A stretch of 64,000 nt of DNA from JAIXWP01 sp046309775 (GTDB lineage: Bacteria; Bacteroidota; Bacteroidia; Flavobacteriales_D; Sanyastnellaceae). Positions 46,149 to 56,100 of the stretch are shown here, piece after piece. Position numbers and translations under genes: made by a program. The stretch is from positions 15,562-79,561 of the forward strand of contig JBKCOM010000040.1 of the NCBI GenBank assembly GCA_046309775.1. The letters run 5' to 3'. The notes under the pieces are model-generated. The model ran no database searches. It was not told the origin of the DNA and was given only the letters and a program-made list of their open reading frames with translations. How positions within the stretch are numbered: the stretch's first letter is position 1; every line of letters starts with the position of its first letter.

Positions 46149-46457
46149 ATGGAATTTACTGAATGGCTTAAGGAACATATGATAAGCTGTCCACTCAAAT
46201 CAGCCACGGGCATTGATTGTCCTGGATGTGGTTTGCAAAGAGCTGTCATCAAATTGCTCGAAGGAGATCTTGAAGGGAGCATTCAAATGCATCCAGCAGC
46301 TATTCCCATGCTTTTTATCATTATCTTTCTAATGATACATTTAAAAGTAGACTTTAAACATGGATCTAGAATTTTGACCATTGTCTTTATTTTCTCGACG
46401 ATTCTTACATTTGCCAACTATATCAGAAAGTGGTTCACAGGAGAGGTTTTCAATTAA
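46149..46457 (+). CDS. DUF2752 membrane protein
   Basis: This 102-residue protein has the DUF2752 signature SCPLKSATGIDCPGCGLQRAV followed by LLEGDLEGSIQMHPAA, and two to three hydrophobic helices in the rest. The conserved cysteines suggest a metal or redox site, but the family has no known function. It has its own start, 105 bp from the divergent ArsR gene. Confidence 0.85.
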   Translation: MEFTEWLKEHMISCPLKSATGIDCPGCGLQRAVIKLLEGDLEGSIQMHPAAIPMLFIIIFLMIHLKVDFKHGSRILTIVFIFSTILTFANYIRKWFTGEVFN

Positions 46458-46541
46458 TCACGAAAAATAACCACTGATAGAAATCTTTGAGCCCTAATTA
46501 AAAAATTGGTGTACCATTGTCACACTAAACTTCAATCGAAT

Positions 46542-46895
46542 ATGGAATTAGAACAAAACCCTCAAATCAAATTGCCCAACGCGACTGCTGTATTGGTACT
46601 CGGAATCACTTCCATCCCAATGTGCTGTTGTATCAATGTGGCGAGTCTAGCAATGGCGATTATTGCGATTGTCTTGTACAACAAGGACAAGGCTCTATAT
46701 CTTGCTAATCCGCAAGCATACACAGCGTCCTCATATTCCAATCTCAAAGCTGGTAATATCTGTGCGATCATTGGTTTAGTATTGAGCGTTCTTTCGCTTC
46801 TCTCTACAGTATGGTTCGTGATGATGTTTGGCTGGGACGCACTTTGGGATCCTCAAGTGATGCAAGAGGCTATAGAAGAACTTCAAAATCGTTGA
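46542..46895 (+). CDS. CCC-motif / DUF4190-like small membrane protein
   Basis: This 117-residue protein has two membrane segments. The first follows ITSIPMCCCINVASLAMAII, giving the three-cysteine motif of the flavobacterial CCC-motif membrane proteins; the second is ICAIIGLVLSVLSLLSTVW. The second in-frame ATG is chosen. The function is unknown. A UUCG-loop terminator follows directly. Confidence 0.75.
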   Translation: MELEQNPQIKLPNATAVLVLGITSIPMCCCINVASLAMAIIAIVLYNKDKALYLANPQAYTASSYSNLKAGNICAIIGLVLSVLSLLSTVWFVMMFGWDALWDPQVMQEAIEELQNR

Positions 46896-46899
46896 TAAT

Positions 46900-46927
46900 A
46901 AAATCCGCCTTCGGGCGGATTTTTTGT
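46900..46927 (+). terminator. Intrinsic terminator with a UUCG tetraloop
   Basis: It has a perfect 10-bp stem (AAAATCCGCC/GGCGGATTTT) closed by C(UUCG)G and followed by T residues. Confidence 0.9.
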
Positions 46928-46939
46928 TAATATCGCTGC

Positions 46940-47347
46940 ATGAGTGAACGATTCAAGAAATGGGCCCTAGCGCTCTCTATATCAGCCATATTAGCAGTTT
47001 TAGTCAACATAGTTTTATTCAAAATCCTATTGCAGTTTGACTATCTCTCTGATAAAATTCAAATCCCTGCTGAAAATGGGGCCAACCAATCAATTGGTTT
47101 TAATGAAGTCATTTGGGCAAGCGTTACTCCTATGGTACTTGGCTCGTTGCTTTATCTCATTTTTTTAAAATTCACCAATAATCCTCGCTGGATCTATTGG
47201 ACCACCGTGCTACTGATTCTTGTTCTATCATTCATAAATCCATTTATGATACCAGGAATCCCCATTGCCTCTGCTATTTCATTAAATATTCTTCATATTT
47301 CTCCCGCTGTATTATCAGCCATTGCCATGACTCGATTTGTGAACTAA
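46940..47347 (+). CDS. Small four-helix membrane protein
   Basis: This 135-residue protein has four hydrophobic segments (near 10-30, 58-76, 84-102 and 108-132). It may belong to the DUF6069 group, but I cannot confirm it. Its ATG is only 13 bp after the preceding terminator; TAATATCG, a poor -7 match, ends 4 bp before the ATG. Confidence 0.65.
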   Translation: MSERFKKWALALSISAILAVLVNIVLFKILLQFDYLSDKIQIPAENGANQSIGFNEVIWASVTPMVLGSLLYLIFLKFTNNPRWIYWTTVLLILVLSFINPFMIPGIPIASAISLNILHISPAVLSAIAMTRFVN

Positions 47348-47357
47348 CAAATCACTA

Positions 47358-47385
47358 TTTGGTTTAGAAAGGTTGTATAAATTTG
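47358..47385 (+). promoter_or_regulatory. Promoter of icmF (TTTG-N16-TAAATTTG)
   Basis: Both the -33 and -7 elements match; the -7 box ends 23 bp before the ATG. Confidence 0.65.
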
Positions 47386-47408
47386 ACCCACTGATTCAAT
47401 AAATAATC

Positions 47409-50400
47409 ATGCAAGATCAATCTCCTTATACTCCGTCGAACAAAGTTCGTGTTGTTACAGCAGCATCACTTTTTGACGGACACGATGCGGCCATCAATAT
47501 CATGCGCCGTATCATTCAATCAACAGGATGTGAAGTAATCCACCTTGGACACGACAGAAGTGCCGAAGAAGTGGTTAACTGCGCCATACAAGAGGATGCG
47601 CAGGCCATTGCGATGACCAGTTACCAAGGCGGACACGTAGAGTACTTTAAATACATGAGGGACTTGCTTCAAGAAAAAGGTGCCCCTCATATCAAAATAT
47701 TTGGCGGCGGCGGCGGTACCATTCTGCCGGAAGAGATCAATGACCTTCATGAATATGGCATAACAAGAATCTATCACCCCGATGATGGTCGCGCAATGGG
47801 ACTTCAGGGGATGATAAATGATTTGGTAAAAAGGGCTGACTTTACTGTCGGAGATCATCTCAATGGCGAGTTGACGCATCTTTCAGTCAACGATCACCCA
47901 TCCATTGCAAGGCTGATAAGCGCTGCGGAGAATTTTCCAGAATTAAATAAAGGAATTTTCGATAAAATAAAAGAGCGCGCAAGCGAGTCCAAAACGCCGG
48001 TGCTCGGAATCACTGGTACTGGTGGTGCTGGAAAATCTTCTATGGTAGATGAACTTGTAAGAAGATTTCTTCTCGATTTCCCTGAGAAGCATATTGGTAT
48101 TGTCAGTGTAGACCCTTCAAAAAGAAAAACGGGTGGAGCCCTCCTGGGAGATAGAATTCGAATGAACTCTATTAAAAACCCAAGAGTTTATATGCGTTCA
48201 CTTGCTACTCGTCAGTCCAATCTCGCTTTGAGCAAATATGTGGCCGAGGCAGTGGCAGTGCTCAAAGCAGCAGGATTCGATTTGATCATTCTTGAAACCT
48301 CCGGTATCGGACAAAGCGATACGGAAATCATGGATCATAGCGATGTGGCGTTGTACATCATGACACCCGAATTTGGAGCAGCAACACAACTCGAAAAAAT
48401 TGACATGCTCGATTTTGCTGATGTGGTTGCCATCAACAAATTTGACAAGCGTGGAGCACTCGACGCACTCAGGGATGTTCGCAAACAATACAAACGAAAT
48501 CACCAATTATGGGATGCCGAGGACGACAGCCTCCCTGTGGTTGGCACCATTGCCTCTCAATTCAACGATCCCGGCACCAATGAGCTTTACAAAAAACTTA
48601 TTGATAAAATAGAATCTAAAAAGCCATCAGGACTTAGTAGCAGTTTTACAATAACTAAAGAGATGAGCGAGAAGATTTATATTATACCTCCTCATCGAAC
48701 TCGCTACCTAAGTGAGATTTCAGAAAACAATCGCGCTTATGATCAATGGGCGGATTCTCAAGCTAAAACAGCAGAAAAATTATATTTCTTAAACGGATCA
48801 ATTTCTCTCATTGAAGAACAATTCCATGCTGCCAAGGAGACTGAAAAAGCTTCTCTGGAAGAATCTCTAAGTATCCTCAAGGCCTCGTTTGATCGAATAA
48901 AGCTGGATTTAGACCCGCACAATTGGGAAATAATCCAAACATGGCATAATAAAATGCAAGCTTACAAGGACGCGGAATACAAATTCCAAGTTCGAGATAA
49001 GGTGATTAAAATTCAAACACATTCCGAAAGTCTTTCTCATAGTTTAATACCAAAAGTCGCAACGCCAAAGTATAGTTCTTGGGGAGATATTTTGAGGTGG
49101 GTTTTACAGGAAAACGTACCGGGAGAATTTCCCTACACCGCGGGGATTTATCCTTTTAAGCGCGAAGGCGAAGATCCTACCCGAATGTTTGCTGGAGAAG
49201 GCGGACCTGAAAGAACAAACCGTCGTTTTCACTACGTAAGTTTGGCGATGCCAGCCAAGAGATTGAGCACTGCTTTCGACAGTGTGACACTCTATGGAAA
49301 TGATCCTGACCATCGCCCAGATATCTATGGTAAGGTTGGAAATTCAGGTGTGAGTATTTGTTGCCTCGATGATGCAAAAAAGCTTTACAGTGGCTTTGAT
49401 CTCGCAGATCCGAAGACCAGTGTTTCGATGACCATTAATGGTCCAGCGCCGATGTTGCTCGGTTTCTTTATGAACGCTGCCATTGATCAGCAGTGTGAAA
49501 AATATATTCGAGCCAATGGACTAGAAAAATTGGTAGAGGAAAAACTTCAAGCGAAATGGGAAGGTAAAGGGCTTCAACGCCCACGCTATCAAGGCAGTTT
49601 ACCAGAGGGCAACGATGGCCTCGGCTTGCTCCTGCTGGGAATCACTGGCGATGAAGTGCTGGAACCAGAGGTTTATGAAGAAATTAAAAAGTCCACCCTA
49701 TCTGCGGTTCGTGGTACCGTTCAGGCGGATATTTTAAAAGAAGACCAAGCTCAGAATACTTGCATATTCTCTACTGAGTTTGCGCTCCGCTTGATGGGGG
49801 ATGTTCAGGAATATTTTATTGAAAATAAAGTAAGAAATTTCTATTCAGTTTCTATCAGTGGATATCACATTGCCGAGGCTGGGGCCAATCCAATTACACA
49901 ATTGGCATTTACTCTTGCAAATGGATTTACCTATGTAGAATACTACCTCAGCAGAGGAATGGACATCAATGAGTTTGGTCCGAATCTCAGCTTCTTTTTC
50001 TCCAATGGAGTGGATCCAGAATATGCTGTAATCGGCCGTGTGGCTCGTCGTATCTGGGCTAAAGCGATTGCGAAAAAATACAAGGGAAATGCTCGTGCTC
50101 AAATGTTGAAATATCACATTCAAACCAGCGGTCGCTCCTTGCATGCACAGGAAATTGACTTCAACGACATTCGCACCACTCTTCAAGCACTTTATGCCAT
50201 TTATGACAATTGCAACTCTTTGCATACCAATGCCTATGATGAAGCAATTACGACCCCAACAGAAGAAAGTGTGCGCCGAGCAATGGCCATTCAACTTATA
50301 ATAAATAAGGAATTAGGACTTGCGAAAAATGAAAATCCGCTCCAAGGAAGCTTCATCATCGATGAGTTGACCGACTTGGTGGAAGAGGCTGTGCTTTCTG

Positions 50401-50810
50401 AATTCGACCGAATCACAGAACGCGGAGGTGTACTCGGCTCTATGGAGACGATGTATCAGAGAAGTAAGATTCAAGAAGAATCGCTTTACTACGAAACATT
50501 AAAGCATAACGGCGACTACCCAATCATTGGTGTTAACACATTCCTCAGTTCAAAAGGCTCTCCGACGATTCTACCCAAGGAAGTAATTAGAGCCACAACC
50601 GAGGAAAAAGAATATCAAATTACAATGCTGCAAAGTTTGCATCAATGCAATGAGCAGCGCTCGAAAGAATCGATTAACAAGGTTCAAGAAGCAGCCATTC
50701 AAAACAAAAATATGTTTATTGAATTGATGGATGCCACTAAGTATTGTTCTCTTGGACAGCTCACATCGGCTTTATTTGCTGTCGGTGGGCAATATAGAAG
50801 GAATATGTAA
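47409..50810 (+). CDS. icmF: Fused isobutyryl-CoA mutase/GTPase IcmF
   Basis: This 1133-residue adenosylcobalamin-dependent mutase carries its own G-protein chaperone. The order is a B12-binding domain (about 12-145, with DGHDAA at 23-28 and a GGGG loop at 99-102), a MeaI-type GTPase (P-loop GTGGAGKSS at 203-211; SVDPSKRKTGGALLGDR switch; NKFDKRG specificity motif), a linker, then the substrate-binding TIM-barrel mutase domain (from about 560). It interconverts isobutyryl-CoA and n-butyryl-CoA or related acyl-CoAs, with the GTPase gating cofactor loading. It lies 2 bp from xthA but has its own promoter. Confidence 0.92.
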   Translation: MQDQSPYTPSNKVRVVTAASLFDGHDAAINIMRRIIQSTGCEVIHLGHDRSAEEVVNCAIQEDAQAIAMTSYQGGHVEYFKYMRDLLQEKGAPHIKIFGGGGGTILPEEINDLHEYGITRIYHPDDGRAMGLQGMINDLVKRADFTVGDHLNGELTHLSVNDHPSIARLISAAENFPELNKGIFDKIKERASESKTPVLGITGTGGAGKSSMVDELVRRFLLDFPEKHIGIVSVDPSKRKTGGALLGDRIRMNSIKNPRVYMRSLATRQSNLALSKYVAEAVAVLKAAGFDLIILETSGIGQSDTEIMDHSDVALYIMTPEFGAATQLEKIDMLDFADVVAINKFDKRGALDALRDVRKQYKRNHQLWDAEDDSLPVVGTIASQFNDPGTNELYKKLIDKIESKKPSGLSSSFTITKEMSEKIYIIPPHRTRYLSEISENNRAYDQWADSQAKTAEKLYFLNGSISLIEEQFHAAKETEKASLEESLSILKASFDRIKLDLDPHNWEIIQTWHNKMQAYKDAEYKFQVRDKVIKIQTHSESLSHSLIPKVATPKYSSWGDILRWVLQENVPGEFPYTAGIYPFKREGEDPTRMFAGEGGPERTNRRFHYVSLAMPAKRLSTAFDSVTLYGNDPDHRPDIYGKVGNSGVSICCLDDAKKLYSGFDLADPKTSVSMTINGPAPMLLGFFMNAAIDQQCEKYIRANGLEKLVEEKLQAKWEGKGLQRPRYQGSLPEGNDGLGLLLLGITGDEVLEPEVYEEIKKSTLSAVRGTVQADILKEDQAQNTCIFSTEFALRLMGDVQEYFIENKVRNFYSVSISGYHIAEAGANPITQLAFTLANGFTYVEYYLSRGMDINEFGPNLSFFFSNGVDPEYAVIGRVARRIWAKAIAKKYKGNARAQMLKYHIQTSGRSLHAQEIDFNDIRTTLQALYAIYDNCNSLHTNAYDEAITTPTEESVRRAMAIQLIINKELGLAKNENPLQGSFIIDELTDLVEEAVLSEFDRITERGGVLGSMETMYQRSKIQEESLYYETLKHNGDYPIIGVNTFLSSKGSPTILPKEVIRATTEEKEYQITMLQSLHQCNEQRSKESINKVQEAAIQNKNMFIELMDATKYCSLGQLTSALFAVGGQYRRNM

Positions 50811-50812
50811 TT

Positions 50813-51583
50813 ATGAAGATCATCTCATTTAATGTCAATGGAATTAGAGCTATCGCAAAAAAAAGCCTAGCTCAAGATTTGGAAGCGATGAATCCAGACA
50901 TAATTGGTTTCCAAGAAACCAAAGCCAACAATGATCAGGTGAAAGAAACCATTGGCAGTATTCCTGGATATCATCTATTCGTTTCATCAGCAGAACGTCC
51001 TGGATATAGCGGAACCGCTGTATTAACCAAAGTGAAACCGATCAACTTCATTGAAGGTCTTGGCATTGAAGAGCATGATAAAGAAGGCCGCACCATCACG
51101 CTTGAATTTGAGAAGTTCTATTTAATAAATTCCTACATTCCTAATAGTGGAAGCGAGCTCGCACGTCTGGATTACCGTGAAAAATGGGATGCAGATATGC
51201 TTGCCTATATTCTGCGATTGGAGAAAAGTAAGCCTGTGTTGTTTATGGGAGATTTGAATGTGGCGCACCAACCAATCGATCTTGCCAATCCGAAATCCAA
51301 CTACAATAAATCTGCAGGATATACACAGCGAGAAATAGACGGCATTTCAAATTATTTAAAAGCGGGAATGATTGATACTTTTAGGCACTTTCACCCAGAC
51401 ACAGTAAAATACAGTTGGTGGAGTGCTCGCTTTAACAGTCGCGCCAAGAATGTCGGCTGGAGAATCGACTATTGCCTTATTACCAAAGGTCTTCTCCCCT
51501 ATTTGAAAGATGCTTTTATACTTAACGAGGTAATGGGCTCTGACCATTGTCCTGTCGGAGTAACGCTTGATATTTCCAATTGA
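50813..51583 (+). CDS. xthA: Exodeoxyribonuclease III
   Basis: This 256-residue apurinic/apyrimidinic endonuclease and 3'-5' exonuclease of base-excision repair has the motifs MKIISFNVNGIRA, GFQETKA, GDLNVAH, WWSAR and the catalytic GSDHCPVGV near the C-terminus. It follows icmF by 2 bp. Its last 85 bp overlap the convergent Ate-like gene on the other strand, across the catalytic SDH region. Confidence 0.93.
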   Translation: MKIISFNVNGIRAIAKKSLAQDLEAMNPDIIGFQETKANNDQVKETIGSIPGYHLFVSSAERPGYSGTAVLTKVKPINFIEGLGIEEHDKEGRTITLEFEKFYLINSYIPNSGSELARLDYREKWDADMLAYILRLEKSKPVLFMGDLNVAHQPIDLANPKSNYNKSAGYTQREIDGISNYLKAGMIDTFRHFHPDTVKYSWWSARFNSRAKNVGWRIDYCLITKGLLPYLKDAFILNEVMGSDHCPVGVTLDISN

Positions 51584-52602
51584 TCTAAAATGTCAATTGG
51601 TAAATCAATCTCTTTGACTGCTTCCAAGAGATGCATCTCATAAATCGGTTGAGTTTTTAGATCAATACTCAATTCCAATCCGAGCAACAAACGATGATGC
51701 AACGGTGATTTTACAATCTGTGACCATACGAAAGTCTTTTTGTCTGGATCGTACGATGCAGCGTGCTTTACACCGTTTACTTCCAATTCATAGTACATCG
51801 GATAGCGATAAAATTGAGATTGATCGATGCCTGGATTAAATGCATAATGAAGTGGATAAATTCTTGTATTTCCCTTCATGCCGTTCGTTTCTAGCCAGCT
51901 AACAAGTTTTTGAAATTTAGCTTTAAAATGAGCACTTTCTGTTTTACCGAATTCAAAGTGCTCGATTGAACGCCATCTGCGAGTGGTATCCTTAAATTGA
52001 AATTTACCAAATCTCAATTTGTAACCAAACACCTTTAAATCGTCCAATACATAACCAGGATAATAATACTTCAAACCCATTCGCTTGGCCACTTCTATTT
52101 CTTTCAGAATGGTAAAGTTTCCCAAAGACTCTTTGTAGTATGCCTTATCATGGAGACCAAGCAGACTCGCCATTGAATTTTGTCCGACATCGAAAAAACT
52201 CATTGCCACCAATTTGTCTCCATCATAGACCCTAATTGAAAATGTCTTAAACGAATTATTACCCCTAGCGCTATAAATGGCTTCTTCTAGATTTGGGTAT
52301 ATGAAAGCTTGAAAGTCTTCCTTTTGTGCTCGATACAATCGTTCAGCATCTTCGTCTACATCACAAGGACACATTTGCCATCGAAATCGGTCTTCATTAA
52401 TACGATTAGTCTTTCGAAGGGATTTGGTCAACTCATGGCCTTCCAGTGGCAATCGAACGTGGACAGGACTAAAAAGCTCCCCTTTCACGCAGATATACTC
52501 CGGCTTGTTCATGAATCGAGCACCTCTAAACCAACCAGCCGCCAACAGCTTATCATAAGCCGCAGCAGATAGATTCAGAGCCTCCTTTGATTTCAATAAC
52601 AT
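51499..52602 (-). CDS. Ate/Bpt-like aminoacyl-tRNA--protein transferase
   Basis: This 367-residue protein resembles arginyltransferase (Ate1/Bpt). The N-terminal half has LLAAGWFRGARFMNKPEY and LRKTNRI, and the GNAT-like C-terminal half has VGQNSMASLLGLHD, YYKESLGNFTILKEIEVAK and GLKYYYPGYVLDD. Such enzymes transfer an amino acid from tRNA to acidic N-termini in the N-degron pathway. The classical N-terminal CxxC metal site appears only as CPCD around residue 93, so the exact activity is uncertain. Its 3' end overlaps xthA by 85 bp in antisense. No other gene is cotranscribed. Confidence 0.72.
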   Translation of the reverse strand: MLLKSKEALNLSAAAYDKLLAAGWFRGARFMNKPEYICVKGELFSPVHVRLPLEGHELTKSLRKTNRINEDRFRWQMCPCDVDEDAERLYRAQKEDFQAFIYPNLEEAIYSARGNNSFKTFSIRVYDGDKLVAMSFFDVGQNSMASLLGLHDKAYYKESLGNFTILKEIEVAKRMGLKYYYPGYVLDDLKVFGYKLRFGKFQFKDTTRRWRSIEHFEFGKTESAHFKAKFQKLVSWLETNGMKGNTRIYPLHYAFNPGIDQSQFYRYPMYYELEVNGVKHAASYDPDKKTFVWSQIVKSPLHHRLLLGLELSIDLKTQPIYEMHLLEAVKEIDLPIDILDQLEISSVTPTGQWSEPITSLSIKASFK

Positions 52603-52711
52603 AGGACTAATGTACGTATCAATTTCTTAATCCAAGCTAACTTAGAATTAATATAACAGCAATTTTAAATGAAAAGTAAGGAATTTACTTTGAATCATAA
52701 AATTAAGTGAT

Positions 52712-52882
52712 ATGAGCGCACCAAAACAAATCCGATTTTACGACAATGGAATTGTCAAGGAATTGATGACTGTTATCTCTTTTTTAAAGAGAGAAAATAA
52801 TGGTGAATACCTCTATACACAATGCGGACAGCGCATTAGTTTAGAGCAGCTCGAAAGCATTAATGGAATTCGTTTTAGTTAA
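52712..52882 (+). CDS. Small hypothetical protein (56 aa)
   Basis: An ATG-initiated frame encodes a 56-residue soluble protein opening MSAPKQIRFYDNGIVKELM and ending GIRFS. It has one cysteine and no membrane segment. Support comes from its isolated position, a TACTTTG near-promoter about 20 bp upstream and a strong terminator starting 31 bp after the stop. I do not recognise it. Confidence 0.6.
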   Translation: MSAPKQIRFYDNGIVKELMTVISFLKRENNGEYLYTQCGQRISLEQLESINGIRFS

Positions 52883-52912
52883 TTGGTTAATAAGGTTATC
52901 TTGTCTTCATGT

Positions 52913-52945
52913 AAAAAAGCCACCGAAACGTCGGTGGCTTTTTTT
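52913..52945 (+). terminator. Intrinsic terminator after the 56-aa gene
   Basis: It has a 14-bp perfect stem (AAAAAAGCCACCGA/TCGGTGGCTTTTTT) and an AACG loop, the same loop as in the terminator after mtaB. Confidence 0.9.
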
Positions 52946-52969
52946 ATTCTTATAAATTCAAATTTGCCT

Positions 52970-53011
52970 AAAAAAAGAAATCCCCCGGGACTCCAAGAGT
53001 ACACCGAGGGA
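52970..53011 (-). terminator. Terminator of the fasciclin gene
   Basis: On the minus strand this is an imperfect hairpin TCCCTCGG..ACTC/GAGT..CCGGGGGA with a short TTG loop, then a T-run. It lies 117 bp after the fasciclin stop codon. Confidence 0.6.
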
Positions 53012-53127
53012 CTTCCTCATCACTACTAACTCTCTACAACTATCTGTCAATCTAATAACCCTAAGGTTACGCTAGTTGCTTCTTAGATTAAACCATAGCG
53101 GTTTAAATTAGTTCAGTGCTTTTAAAA

Positions 53128-56100
53128 TTATTGTTTGATGAATGATGACACACTCACGTTCTCACCATTGATGAGGCGGATGCTGTATACACCATTGTTC
53201 AAATTAGAAACATTCAATTGATTGTTGCTACCATTCAAGGTACCTTCCATCACACGTGCACCAGTCATGCTCACCACTTCAAACATAACGCGATCCATTC
53301 CAGATACGCTTACATTGATGAAGTCATTTGCAGGATTAGGATATACGCTAACAGACATTGAAGAAGATTCTTCAACATTACTTGGTGGCGACAATACTAC
53401 ATCGATCACGTGCACAACACCGTTATCAGCGATGATATCAGCTACGATCACTTGAGCGTCATTGATGAATACACCATCACCATTGATAGTAACAGTTACG
53501 TTTTCACCTTGAAGAGTTTCAATTGTCTGACCATCCTCCAAATCAGTTGAAAGTGCTGTAGCACCAACAACGTGGTAAAGAAGGATTTCAGTCAACAAAG
53601 GAATATTGCCCAATAGAGCGATCACTGTTCCTGCAGGCAAGTTAGAGAAAGCTTCGTCAGTCGGTGCGAACACAGTCAATGAAGCTTCTTCGTTGTCGAG
53701 GTCTGTATCCAAACCTGCTACTGAAATAGCAGCTTCCAATGTGGTGTGGTCAGCACTGTTTTGAATAACATCCCAAACTGTAAATGGCTCTGGGATTGAA
53801 AGAACAGCATCAATAACATGCACAACGCCATTGTCAGCGATAATATCAAATACGATAACTTCGGCATCATTTACAAATACGCCATCAGCGTTAATTGTAA
53901 TGGTAATCTGAGGACCGAGAACTGTTTCGATTTCATCACCATCTGAAAGTGAGCTTGAAAGGGCTGCACCGTTTACAACGTGGTACAACAAAATTTCCTG
54001 AAGCAAACCTGTTGGGTCAGCCAATAAAGCATCTACAGTTCCTGCAGGTAGTGCATTGAAAGCAGCGTCTGTTGGAGCGAATACTGTGAAAGGACCAGGA
54101 CCTGCCAGTGTACCATCCAATTCAGCAGCGATTACAGCAGCTTCTAAAGTATTGTGATCAGGGCTGTTTACAATGATATCTAAAACTGTGTTTGTTTCTG
54201 CTTGTGGAATCAACACAACATCAATTACGTGAACAACACCGTTATCAGCAGTCAAATCAGCCAAAATAACCTGCGCATCGTTGATAAATACGTTTCCGTT
54301 TTCAAAAGTAACAGTAACACTAGCGCCATTCAAAGTAACAATTTCTTGACCGTCTTCAAGGTCTGTTGAAAGAGCCACTGAACCAACAACGTGGTAAAGG
54401 AGGATTTCAGTCAACAACCCACCTGGATCGGCCAAAAGAGCATCAATTGTACCTGCTGGAAGTGCATTGAAAGCATCATCCGTTGGAGCAAATACAGTGA
54501 ATGTACCAGGAAAATCGAGTGTTTCAACGAGACCTGCTGCTTCAATTGCTACTTCTAAAGTATTGTGGTCTGCACTGTTGGCAATAATATCCCACACTGA
54601 AGACTCTAATGGCTGAGCTGGCGTCAATACAGCGTCAATTACGTGCACCACGCCATTTGAAGCGATAATATCAGCAAAAATAACTTGTGCGTCATTGATA
54701 AATACCAAACCTTCACTGAGCGTTACAGTTACGGATTGACCTTGAAGTGTTACAATTTGCTGACCATCCATAAGCATATCGGAAGTGACAGCACCTTCTG
54801 CAACGTGGTAAACGAGAATCTCAGTCAACAAACCACTTGGGTCAGCTAGCAAAGCCTCTAAAGTACCTTCAGGCAAATTGTTGAAGGCCGCATCTGTTGG
54901 AGCAAATACTGTAAGTGGACCTGGTCCAGATAGAGCGCCAGCTAGTTCTGCTGCATTAACAGCTGCTTCAAGAGTGTTGTGTTCTTCGCTGTTTACGATT
55001 ACATCCCATACAGTATTTGATTCCTCTGCTGGAACAAGCACTGCATCGATTACGTGAACAATACCGTTGCTCGCTTCAATATCAGCAAGAATTACTTCGG
55101 CTTCGTTGATAAACACACCGTCGTCAATTGTAACGGTCAATGTCAATCCGTTTAACGTGATCAACTCCTGACCATCAGCCAAAGAAGAAGAAGCATTTAC
55201 AGAACCAACAACGTGGTAAAGCAAAATATCTGTTAACAATCCAGCAGGATCTTCCAACAATGCTTCTACTGTTCCAGCTGGAAGAGCGTTGAAAGCATCA
55301 TCTGTTGGAGCAAATAATGTCAAACCAGCTCCTTCAGCACTCAAATCTTGGTCTAAACCAGCAGCTAAAATTGCTGCTTCGAGTGTGTTGTGTGATTCAC
55401 TGCCTGCAACTATTTCAAAGATCGTAGGCAAAGCAACTGGGCCGGGCACCAAAACTGCATCAATGATGTGAACAATTCCGTTGTCAGCCTGAAGATCTGT
55501 TACAACCACTTGTGCATCGTTTACGAAAACGAGCCCATCAGAAATTGTAATTACCACCACATCTCCATTCACCGTTGTAACCACTTGACCATCTTCAAGT
55601 GATGAACTTTCTACTGCGCCGCTAACAACGTGATAGAATAGAATTTCTGTAAGCAAGCCGTCGGGATCATTAAGTAATGACTCAAGAAGTCCAGCAGGCA
55701 GGTTTTCGAAAGCAGCGTCTGTTGGAGCGAAAACCGTAAACGGTCCTGTTCCAGAGAGTGTTTCTACTAAGCCAGCAGCATTAATAGCCGCTTCCAACGT
55801 GTTCAATTGAGCGTTGTTTTCAATGATATCATAAACTGTTGCAGTCAATATTGCTTCGGGCAAGAGCACCGCATCAATTACGTGAACGATACCATTATCA
55901 GTCGCAATATCCGCAAAAGTGACAGTGGCATTATTAATTTGCACAGAACCTCCCACCGAAACGCTCAAAGACTCTCCTTGAAGCGTAGGCAAGAATGTAC
56001 CATCAACTAAATCTCCAGAAAAGAAGGTTTCACCAACAACGTGGTACGTCAAAATGGTGGTTAAGTCACCTGATGGATCTGCTAAAAGAGCATCAAGAAC

